A stretch of 64,000 nucleotides of DNA. Origin: Antennarius striatus (Eukaryota > Chordata > Actinopteri > Lophiiformes > Antennariidae). The DNA lies in contig NC_090796.1 in NCBI RefSeq assembly GCF_040054535.1, positions 6,437,001-6,501,000 of the forward strand. The letters are read 5' to 3'. The notes under the pieces are model-generated. The model saw only the letters and a list, made by a program, of their open reading frames with translations, was not told the origin of the DNA and made no database searches. Made by a program: the position numbers and the translations under genes. Positions 37,032 to 48,159 of the stretch are shown piece by piece; position 1 is the first letter of the stretch; each line of letters begins with the position of its first letter.

Positions 37032-40000
37032 TCAGTCAAGCTCTATGGGGCTGCTGTCGTCATGGGCTTCATCAGCTACATCATCATCCTCACCTGAACC
37101 CATCAAGCTGTTCAACAGGTTTCCTGCAGGATCAACAAAGCGACTCTTATTCTACTCATAAGATGCACATAAATACAGACGTGAATGGTTTGAATGAATA
37201 AAACAAAACCAAACAGTATAATCAAGAATTAAATGAGACAACTCTGCAAAATCTAAACCTACAAGTTTTGAAAAAAAGCATAATTTGTGGTGTAATGTTT
37301 ATTTATGTCATACAGGGATAGGGCTTAAACGTGGAAATAATATTTAATACCTGCATGACCAAATTCTTGCCCCACTCACCTAGCAGTCCCCCATATGATG
37401 GAGACTGTTTGGGTGGAACTCCAAAGAAAAGTTGTCCTATTCTGTCGAGATACTGAGGAGCCAGGAAACAACCAAAGGGGGAAGGAAGAGGACAACAAGT
37501 GGGGAGGTGGTTACAGAGAGGAAGGCAGTGATTGTGTTTACATGCACTCAAATACAAGACAACTTTTAATTTTTAAAAATAAAATAAATTGCTGACCTCC
37601 AGCTCTTACTGGGGGACGCGGAGGCGTTCCCAAGCCAGCACAGCTATATAACCACATGATTTTAAGCATCCATTGACACAGATTTTAAAATCAGATTACA
37701 GTCATCAAACAGTGTTCCAACTCTTACCTCATTATACATGGGGTCCCTCTTCAGGGAAGGTTGATATTGCTCACATAACACTGTGAAAACTGTTAATTTA
37801 CCCCTGAAGAATTAAACACAAAAACATATAAGTGAATTTAATATCACTATGTTCAGAACATATCAGTAAGAAGACATGGGAACATGCAAATTCCGCACAA
37901 AACGGGACGCAAACCCGGAACCGCCTTGCTGTGTGGCGACATCTCTACCCACTGCACCACCATGCAATGAATCAATAAATCAGTAGATCGACAGTTTTGA
38001 GTGACAGGTTTTGCTCACCCATCCACTGCCAGCAGCAGAAACCAAATAAAGTTTAGTAGAGGCTGGACAAAGGGAGGGCCTTTCTCTATGGACGGGTGTT
38101 TCTCTGTGTATGTGCTGAACACCACGGAAGCACTGTTTTTGTTCTTTAAGCAGAGGAACCTGGAGGAGGGAAACGGAAGGAAAGGGGAAAGAAGATGGCA
38201 GAAAAGAGTGGCACATTTTTAAAAAAACAGACAGAAAGAGAGAAAAGTTAAAGGCTTTTTTTTTACAGGCACTGCTGACAGAAATAGACTTGACTGCAGG
38301 CAAAGGAGGCATCGCACCAGTTTCTCTGCTGCATTGAAACTGTAACATCTTAAATACAACCTTCCAAATACATTCAGTGAATGCTGAACATTACAAATAA
38401 ATCCATTTAGACGACAGACATTCCCTGTCAAATATTCAGTCTATCTTTTTATTTTTATACTGACCAAGGAAGGTGGTTGAATGACAAAAGATCATTTGAA
38501 TGCCTTGGTGTAACACTTTACTCACTGTAGGACAGCCTGCACCACGAACAAGTCGACCTCACTGCGGAAGCCGCGTGACGCTGAGTATTCCACAAGCATC
38601 TCTGCACAGCCCTGCCCATCAGATGAGTGCAGGAAGTGGTAACGAGACTCACTGTAGTTTTGCTCTGGTCACACAAAAATGTATGTTTTAATTGATATAA
38701 ATTAAACTTTCAAGAAAAGACACAATATTTAGGACAACTGTATCAAAAACCGTGTTTTTCTGGACCCCTGAGATCTGTTCTGTGCACATCAATCTGACAT
38801 GTATTGTGGCTTGTGACAAGAATTTATTTCATCATCTACACTTGAGAAAATACATGATTTGGTGATGACCTTTCCACAGGGTGACAGCCAGCAGTTGGTG
38901 TAGTTTTGGGTGACCCAACTTGCCGGATCCTCCTGTTGACCATTTTAAAGCTCTGGAGACAAACGCTACTCTCTCTGGGGAGTTCTGGTCCATCAGGCTG
39001 AACAGCTTCGCCAGGCTTTCTATAAAAAACACAAAGAAGGTTTCAATTTTAATGTTATTATTAATATTGTGTATTTGTATAACTCCTGTTGTGAAAGGCA
39101 GATGTTTGGCACAGTCTCATAAATAAACTGGTGAAGGCCGATGCCTTCAACTTACCTAATATTTCATCTTCAACTTTTGTATCAGACTTCTCCAACACCT
39201 CCAGTACCAGCATGGAAAGGTCTGCTGCACTGTTTTGCTGAAGATGGAAAGAATTTTTACACAAGTGTCTTAAAAGAATTTATCACCCAGCTAGAAAACT
39301 GTCATCTAACAAAATTGTTTATGCAGACTGAAAAACTGGCTGTTTTTGTATTTGCAACATTTGTGGAGCTAAACTTAAAGTTGATATGAGGGTTTTACTA
39401 GTAAGAATGTAGTTTCTGTGCATTATTGCTTTGTAACAATACACACACACAAACAGACACAAGGCAAATAAAATAGCACAAGAAATTTATTTGGAAATTT
39501 TACTAATTCAGAGTGTTTCCAACACAAGAACAACAAAGGTAGAAACCTCTTGTTTGTACCTGGTTATAGCTGAAAAAGAGCAGAGCACCATTGTACATCA
39601 GCTCTCTTGCCTCTGCATGTTTAGCCTGTGACATGTACCTGATGAAGACAAGAGGGCAATACACATGAGATGACACATTATGCTTATCTGGACAAACACA
39701 AGCCCACTCAAGAACAGTTCAGCATGGGGCTGCAAGATAAGATGGCTTTGGAAGCAAAACTATTCAACCCCATTCTATGTTATGTTTATTATTAGAATAC
39801 ATACACTATTTATCAGACGCTTGCAAAGACCCAATCAATTAATAATGCCTCAAATAACTGTTTCATATATACCAATATATAGCACAAATATGGTTTATTC
39901 TGAATACTTTAGTCTCAAACTTATTCAACCCCTTCACGATTAGTCAAATGGTGTCTACAAAGTCTCTTATACTTTGTAGACACCCTTTGACTGATGATAG

Positions 40001-42660
40001 AGAGCTTGACACCAGCTTCTGGCAGCATTCTTTGGGAATCTTCCTCACAGGAAACTGACTTCAGCACTTCAAACACCTTCTCCAAATTCAATCAATGACT
40101 TTGAATGGATTGAAGACAAAGTAACTGTGATGACCACTCTAGCAAAATCCAGAACTTCTTATGAAATAAAGATTTGGTTCATGAGAGTTAGCAAACATTA
40201 TCCCTCCGGAGTTTTCAATCACACCAAGGCTCTCAATTACAATTACGTATCCATGTTAAACATATTACAAAGACAAGAAATAACAGAAGAGAATATGGTA
40301 ACAGTATGGAAGTGTCTAGGAGAGGTGGCAGTAGAGTTTCTGACTGGGTTGTTCAACAGGATCTTAGATAGTGAGAAGATGCCTGAGGAATGGAGGAGAA
40401 GTGTGCTGGTGCCCATTTTTAAGAACAAGGGAGATGTGCAGAGTTGTGGCAACTACAGAGGAATAAAGCTGATGAGCCATACAATTAAGTTATGGGAGAG
40501 AGTAGTGGAAGCTAGACTAAGGGCAGAAGTGAGCATTTGTGAGCAGCAGTATGGTTTCATGCCAAAAAAGAGTACCACAGATGCAGTATTTGCTCTGAGG
40601 ATGTTGATAAAGAAGTACAGAGAAGGCCAGAGGGAGCTGCATTGTGTTTTTGTAGATCTAGAGAAAGCTTATGACAGGGTGCCCAGAGAGGAACTGTGGT
40701 ATTGTATGAGGAAGTCTGGAGTGGCAGAGAAGTATGTTAGAGCAGTGCAGGACATGTATGAGGACTGTAAGACAGTGGTGAGGTGTGCTGTAGGTGTGAC
40801 AGAGGAGTTCAAGGTGGAGGTGGGACTACATCAGGGATCAGCTCTGAGCCCCTTCTTGTTCGCTATGGTGATGGACAGGCTGACAGACGAGGTTAGACAG
40901 GAATCACCATGGACTATGATGTTTGCAGATGACATTGTGATCTGCAGTGAGAGCAGGGAACAGGTGGAGGAGAAGCTAGAGAGGTGGAGGTTTGTCCTGG
41001 AAAGGAGAGGAATGAAGGTTAGCCGCAGTAAGACAGAGTACATGTGTGTGAATGAGAGGGACCCAAGTGGAATAGTTAGGTTACAGGGAGAAGAGATCAA
41101 GAAGGTGGAGGATTTTAAGTACTTAGGGTCAACAGTCCAGAGCAATGGAGAGTGTGGAAAAGAGGTGAAGAAGCGTGTACAGGCAGGATGGAACGGGTGG
41201 AGGAAAGTGTCAGGTGTGATGTGTGATAGAAGAGTTTCAGCTAAAATGAAAGGAAAGGTGTACAAAACTGTGGTGAGACCAGCGATGTTGTTTGGTCTAG
41301 AGACAGTGTCACTGAAGAAAAGACAGGAGACAGAGCTGGAGGTAGCAGAGATGAAGATGCTGAGGTTCTCTCTGGGAGTGACCAGGAAGGATAGGATCAG
41401 GAATGAGTACATCAGAGGGACAGCACATGTTAGAGGTTTTGGAGATAAAGTCAGAGAGGCCAGACTGAGATGGTTTGGACATGTCCAGAGGAGAGATAGT
41501 GGATATATTGGTAGAGGGATACTGAGTTTTGAACTGCCAGGCAGGAGGCCTAGAGGAAGACCAAAGAGGAGGTTTATGGATGTAGTGAGAAAGAGGACAT
41601 GAAGGTAGTTGGTGTGAGAGGAGAGGATGCAGGAGACAGGGTTAGATGGAGGAAACTGATCCGCTGTGGCGACCCCTGAAGGGAAAAACCACGAGGAAAA
41701 GAAGAAGATGGTAATAATGATGAACGTGAGTAATGACGAGGACGACTACAAAGGTATTAAACTCAATCAGAAACAATAACTTTTATTATATCTGAGACTG
41801 ATAGTGAACAAGTTAATTATATCTAAAACATTCCGGGTTTCAATTTTGTAATGTCAATGTAATGTAAAATGTGGCTGGTTGTTCCCAAATAAAATAATTT
41901 TTACATTAGAAACCAGACTATAGCTTAACAAAAATCCCACGGCATGAAAAACTGGCTAATGATCATGCAAGCATAACCACCGGTTAATCAATAATCAATA
42001 AATACAGGAACCAACTGGCAGCAACTCGTCTAGTCGTTATTGTGACCACACGGTGCGGTACAGTGAGCGGTCATATCGCTAAATGCTAACACTGCTGGAC
42101 AGTTCCAGCTCACGTTTGGGAAATGACAGCGAGGGACAAAGCAGGTTTCCACTCAAATATTGTGTGAATTTACACTTGAGGTGTGTTTTATAATGAATAG
42201 CGAACACGGACTGTCAAACTGTCAAACATTAGCAGTAAAGTAGCTCCGCATCGTTTCTGACTTGTGATGCTACACATGTAGCTTTGCTAGCTAGCTAGCC
42301 ATAGTAAGCGATCCGATTTTGTGACTTCCGAAGATTGACACCACAGCTGTCCACACAAACAGAGAGAAAGACATGAATGGGCAGGTCTGTGATGAGATTC
42401 AACCAATCATAAACAGCCAAGGACATTAGCAAGGTTGACAGTCGAACTATCTGGAATAGACAGGCCGCAAAGCCAAATGACAATTACAATTGTACCTATG
42501 AAAATAAAACGAAATCTCACCTAAAAAATAAAGTCCTGTACATCTGGTGTGCTTCATAGTAATCCCCTTTTTCTACACTAGCTCGTAGTTTTCCCTCGAC
42601 CCTCTGCACGCCACCACGGTTTCTGGCACTGGAGCACCTGAGAGACTCCTGTTCCGACAT
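37032..42660 (-). CDS. get4: Golgi to ER traffic protein 4 (GET4/TRC35)
   Basis: GET4 is the alpha-solenoid subunit that, with UBL4A and BAG6, hands tail-anchored proteins to the ATPase GET3 in the cytosol. Nine coding exons in transcript order: 42660-42521, 39638-39560, 39237-39156, 39019-38870, 38664-38526, 38159-38019, 37803-37728, 37452-37380, 37123-37032. All phases agree and give 323 aa (human 327). Landmarks: [20 protein letters not shown] (exon 1), [16 protein letters not shown] (exon 2), [17 protein letters not shown] (exon 3), [20 protein letters not shown] (exon 4), [20 protein letters not shown] (exon 5), [18 protein letters not shown] (exon 6), [20 protein letters not shown] (exon 8) and the acidic tail ending SSPIELD. 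The donor after exon 4 (GTCATC, 38869-38864) is unusually weak, but the join gives the family sequence LWKEQNY. Intron 1 (about 2.9 kb) carries a LINE and a DNA-transposon remnant. Confidence 0.95.
37865..37966. repeat. Fragment of the same dispersed repeat, get4 intron
   Basis: gggaacatgcaaattccgca followed by cgcaaacccggaaccgcctt and ccactgcaccaccatg is the other end of the widespread fish repeat also represented near 35372-35645. It lies between get4 exons 6 and 7. Confidence 0.5.
39690..40290. repeat. Decayed DNA-transposon remnant in get4 intron 1
   Basis: It contains phrases such as cttattcaaccccttcacga and agcttctggcagcattcttt that I remember from a widespread fish Tc1-like or related non-autonomous element. 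It also holds a strong hairpin at 39942-39992. No transposase frame survives. The LINE at 40302 inserted at its right side. Confidence 0.4.
39942..39992. repeat. 21-bp inverted repeat with 9-base loop
   Basis: agtcaaatggtgtctacaaag and ctttgtagacaccctttgact pair at 20 of 21 positions around a 9-base loop. It lies inside the DNA-transposon remnant of get4 intron 1. Confidence 0.85.
40302..41707 (+). mobile_element. 5'-truncated RTE-like LINE in get4 intron 1
   Basis: This 1.4-kb copy is bounded by a short direct repeat atggtaa (40295-40301 and 41708-41714), a likely target-site duplication. Its reverse transcriptase frame stays open from the left border to 41602. It has motifs VPIFKNKGD...[18 protein letters not shown] (motif A), [17 protein letters not shown] (motif B) and [13 protein letters not shown] (motif C). 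The C-terminal [13 protein letters not shown] region follows, and then a frameshift near 41590 ends it in RKRT instead of the longer tail seen in the 19831 copy. The endonuclease domain is missing. Over the shared 0.83 kb it is nearly identical to the copy at 19831-20660. It is antisense to get4. Confidence 0.88.
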
Positions 42661-42780
42661 CGTCGTGGCTCAGCAGCAGCGCTCAAGCCATTGACAGTGG
42701 GGAAACCGGAAGGCATAAAAAACAGACCCACGTCGCTTGCCGTAGCCGGCCTGTTGTGACTGTTGAGGGGCAAAGTTCAT
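42661..42780 (-). promoter_or_regulatory. get4: get4 promoter / 5' UTR
   Basis: Immediately upstream of the get4 start lies an ETS/GABP-type accggaag at 42705-42712 within otherwise GC-richer DNA. No TATA box is visible. The transcription start is probably within about 100 bases of the ATG. Confidence 0.45.
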
Positions 42781-44150
<1,370 letters not shown>

Positions 44151-44157
44151 ACCTGTA

Positions 44158-44505
44158 TTTGGAGCGGCAGTGGCTCTGTGGTAAAGCGGATCGGCGGTTC
44201 GATTCTCGCTCCCACCCAAAAAAACACCCAGAGGTGAGCTAACAGTGGGAGGTGTCAGCTCACCTCCGGAGCACTGCTGAGGCGCCCTTGAGCAAGGCGC
44301 GGTCCCCCTTACAAGTTGCTCATTTGGTGTGCACCACAAAGGAGCTCCTGCCACTCTACTTCCTCTGCATGCGTACAGGCCCTCTGTGTGTGTTTGTGTG
44401 TTCAGTGCGTGTACACACATATATATGCATGATTTAAAAACTAACTAGTGTGCCACTAATTTCCCGGTGGGGATCATAATCAGTATATATAATATATAAT
44501 AATAT
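44158..44505 (+). mobile_element. tRNA-derived SINE with LINE-type tail
   Basis: The head ggcagtggctctgtggtaaa with a B-box-like ggttcgattctc (about 44193-44204) resembles a Pol III tRNA promoter. The body has cccttgagcaaggcgcgg, a common fish SINE motif. The tail taatttcccggtggggatca followed by TA-rich DNA resembles fish LINE 3' ends that mobilise SINEs. Confidence 0.65.
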
Positions 44506-44564
44506 ATTTATTTCGTTATCTTTCCTCTTCATTTAACTTATTTTATTTAATGTAATCTACATAA

Positions 44565-46859
44565 TAGGCTGTCAGAGGGAAAACTCTGACTGTTATTTGT
44601 GTGTATGCACCAAATAGCAGCTCAGAGTGTTTCGGCCTTCCTGGAGTCCCTATATGGGGTTCTTCACAGGATTGCTGTAGGGGACGCTATTGTTCTCCTG
44701 ATGGACTTCAATGCACACGTCGGCAATGATGGTGACACCTGGGAGGGCGTGATTGGGAGGAATGCCTCCCTGAATTCAACACGAGCGGTGTTATGTTGTT
44801 GGACCTCTTTGCTAGTCATGGATTGTCCATAAATAACACCTTGTTCAAACACAAGGATGCTCATTAGTGTACCTGGTACCAGAGCACCGTGGGTTGATCG
44901 ATCTTGTGATCGTATCATCTGACCTTCATTCATGTGCTTTGGACACTCGGGTGAAGAGAGGAGCAGAGCTGTCAACTGATCACCACCTGGTGGTGAGTTG
45001 GGTCCATTGGCGAGGGAAACCTTTGGATAGACCCGGTAAGCCCAAATGAGTAGTGCGGGTGAACTAAGAATGCCTGGAGAAGGACTCTGTCCATGAGGCC
45101 TTCAATTCAGACCTCCGAAGGAGCTTCTTGTGTATCCCTGTGGAGGCTGGGGACATCAAACCTGAATGGTCGATGATCAAAGCTTCAATTGCTGAATCTG
45201 CAGCGGACAGCTGTGGTCTCAAGGTCTTGGGTGCCTCAAGGGGCAGTAACCCTCAAACACATTGGTGGATCCCGGTGGTCAGAGAAGCTGTCTGACTCAA
45301 GAACGAGGCCTTCAGGGGCATGTTGTCCCTGGGGACTCCTGAAGCAGTTGCAGGGTACCAACAAGCCAAAAGGACTGCAGTCTCGGCTGTGATGGAGGCA
45401 AAACAGAGGGTGTGGGAGGAGTTCAGAGAGGCCATGGAGAAGGACTTTCAGATGGCACCTAAGTTGTTCTGGAGGCCTGTCTGACACCTCAGAAGGGGGA
45501 AAGGGAGGACCATCCAAGCTGTATATGACAAGGATGGGACACTGTTGACCTCGACTGAGAAGTTTGTTGGTCAGTGGAAGGAACACTTTGAGGAACTCCT
45601 GAATCTAGCTACCCTAACTGACCAGTCCTCTGTTGCAGAGACAGAGCTGGAGGATGATGGGGGAATCGAGTCAGTCTCTCGGGGCGAAGTCACCGAGGTA
45701 GTTAAACAACTTCACGGTGGCAAAACCCCAGGTGTTGATGAGATTCGCTTTGAAATGCTGAAGGCTTTGGGTGTTGAGGGGCTGTCATGGCTGACACGCC
45801 TCTTTAACATTGCGTGGAAGTATGGGACAGTGCCGAAAGAGTGGCAGACTGGGGTGTTGGTTTCTCTTTTTAAAAAGGGGGACCAGAGGGTGTGTGCCAA
45901 CTACAGGGGCATCACACTCCTCAGCCTCCCAGGGAAAGTTTACTCCAAGGTGCTGGAAAGGAGGGTCCGGCCGATTGTCGAACCTCAGATTGAGGAGGAA
46001 CAATGTGGGTTCCATCCTGGTCATGGAACCACAGACCAGCTTTTTACTCTCGCAGGGATCCCAGAGGGGGCTTGGGAGTATGCCCATCCAGTCTACATGT
46101 GTTTTGTAGACTTGGAGAAGGCATACGATTGTGTCCCCAGGGACTTACTGTGGGAGGTACTGCGGGAGTATGGAGTGAGGGGGCCTCTCCTCAGGGCCGT
46201 CCTCCTCAGGGCAGTAAGTTGGACTTGTTCCGAGTGGCTGTTGGCCTTTGCCAGAGCTGTTTGTGATTTTCATGGACAGGATATTGAGGTGTAGTCGTGG
46301 TGAAGAGTGTTTACAGTTTTGTGGGCTGAGGATTGCATCGCCACAAAGAAGGAGCTAAGCTGAGAGACAAAGCTCTCCATCTACTGTTCAATCTTCATTC
46401 CCACCCTCATCTATGGTCATGAGCGATGGGTCATGACCGAAAGAACAAGGTCGGCGGAAGGTCGGATACAAGTGGCGGAAATGGGCTTTCTCAGACGGAT
46501 AGCTGGTGTCTTCCCTAGAGATAGGGTGAGAAACACTGCTATTCGCAAGGGGCTCAGAGTAGAGTCGCTGCTCCTTCATGTCGAAAGGAGTCAGCTGGGG
46601 TGGTTTGGGCATCTGGTGCAGATGCCTCCTGTGCACCTCCCTAGGGAGGTGTTTCTGGCACGTCCAGCTGGGAGGAGACCTCGGGGCAGACCGAGGACCA
46701 GGTCGAGGGATTGTACCTCAACACTGGCCTGGGTAGCCCTGGGATCCTCCAGTCAGAGTTGGTGGTTGTGGCTGGTGAAAAGGAAGTTTGGGGCTCCCTG
46801 TTGATGCTGCTACCCCTGCGAACCGACTACGGATAAGTGGTGGAAGATGGATGGATGGA
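44565..46859 (+). mobile_element. Broken non-LTR retrotransposon (L2/Rex-like LINE)
   Basis: Coding pieces lie in order but in different frames. A fragment of the endonuclease domain is at 44599-44832 (with LLMDFNAHVGNDGDTWEGVI). The N-terminal reverse transcriptase half is at 45545-46294 ([57 protein letters not shown]). The C-terminal RLGWFGHLVQMPP-type region with [11 protein letters not shown] is at 46433-46804. Motif B is damaged and the FADD catalytic motif is lost around 46230-46330, so the element is dead. The 3' end (gataagtggtggaagatgga followed by tggatgga) is typical of fish LINEs. Clade assignment is uncertain. Confidence 0.85.
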
Positions 46860-47399
46860 CATAATATGCATTTGCTGATCGTTTTGTTCAGCATTCCCAT
46901 GTTGCCATTTGCTTCTGTGCATTTTTGCCATGCGTTTTTTAGAGACAGATTATATAAATATTTTTATTACTGTAAAATGTTTGGGCACGTAGTATGTAGG
47001 TTTTGACACTAGATGGAGACTGTGACTATAAACAAGGATTACGGTATATCGTTTTCGTGCATATGCGCTATGTTTCTACCCCCATTTTGCTTGGTTAGTT
47101 TTTTCGTATTCATTTTTAAACAATGTACACTTAACAAGTGAAATCAGCGCCTTCCTCAAATACGGACATTCAATTACACGTATGTGGCACTACTATGGCG
47201 ACGCCATTAATGCCCTAGTTGGCCTCGAATTGGTTCATTCTGACACCACTTCCGTAATTTTAACCAATAATCAGCCATCATAAGTAATTCTAACCAACCC
47301 AACGAACCAAGACAACAACCACTAGCCAATTAAAGGCATATTAGGGTGGGTCATACATTCGCCATAGTAGCAATTAAAATTTGCGTCCGGTCCGAGTGG
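46860..47399. other. Upstream flank of the right-hand gene
   Basis: No coding exon was seen. The sequence becomes richer in CG dinucleotides toward 47400 and probably contains promoter elements of the plus-strand gene that starts there. Confidence 0.4.
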
Positions 47400-47532
47400 T
47401 GTTGTGAAGGAAGTATGTCCCGCTCGGTGGAGGGTTTTCCGGTTAAAGTTTCCTTTGTGATTCGGAAGTGGTAGTGTGATGCCAAAGCCGTTTACCCTGA
47501 CTGACACAACACACGAGTGACGACAATGAAAA
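47400..47532 (+). other. Candidate non-coding first exon of right-hand gene
   Basis: CG-containing DNA ends in a consensus donor (ATGAAAA/GTAAGC, donor at 47533). The left border is a guess. If spliced to 48098-48159, the ATG at 47525 opens a uORF reading MKKPSKAPSC before a stop. Confidence 0.35.
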
Positions 47533-48097
47533 GTAAGCGCCGTAATAAGTAGTAGAAACTACCTACAGCGTTAGCTAGCTTCATCGTCTGAGAGTGACAC
47601 AACGTGACAAACAGGAACTACACTGACAAGCTAGCGAATGGTGGAGTTAATGGCTGGCATGGATAGCTTGCTAAGTGTAGCTAGCTAACTTGGGGTGTGC
47701 AGCCAGCCGGCGCTTGAAATAAGTGTGTTATAATGCAGTCGGCAACCTGTAACTTTCACCATATCGTTTTTATATCATTTTATAAAGTAGCGTCACTTGA
47801 ATCCACGTTCAGACTGCTGAGACTAACTCCCACCCAGACAAGCTAACAATAGCATAGCATGTGTGTGTTTTTGACAGTGACAGCTGTGGGCTGCTGTTCG
47901 TGGTATCTGAGGAAAGGCCTGTTGCTATGTGATTCGTCCGACCCATATTATTATTTTTTATCCTATTCTACACCCTAATGACTTTCATGCATATGTGCGC
48001 GTCGTATTGCATATATAGAAAGAAGGGGGGCTTGGTAGAAGACGTGATAAGATATTAATTTTGTGTTGAAGCAGTGATTCTCTTTTTTCTTCTGCAG

Positions 48098-48159
48098 AAC
48101 CATCCAAAGCTCCGTCCTGTTGAAATGGGAAAACGCCCCAGCAAGATTTGACAACACAG
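48098..48159 (+). other. Candidate 5' UTR exon of right-hand gene
   Basis: It is bordered by a strong acceptor (ttttttcttctgcag) and a consensus donor (acacag/gtgagc). An internal ATG gives a short uORF (MGKRPSKI, stop). It probably links the 47.4-kb exon to the coding exon at 51551. Confidence 0.45.
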
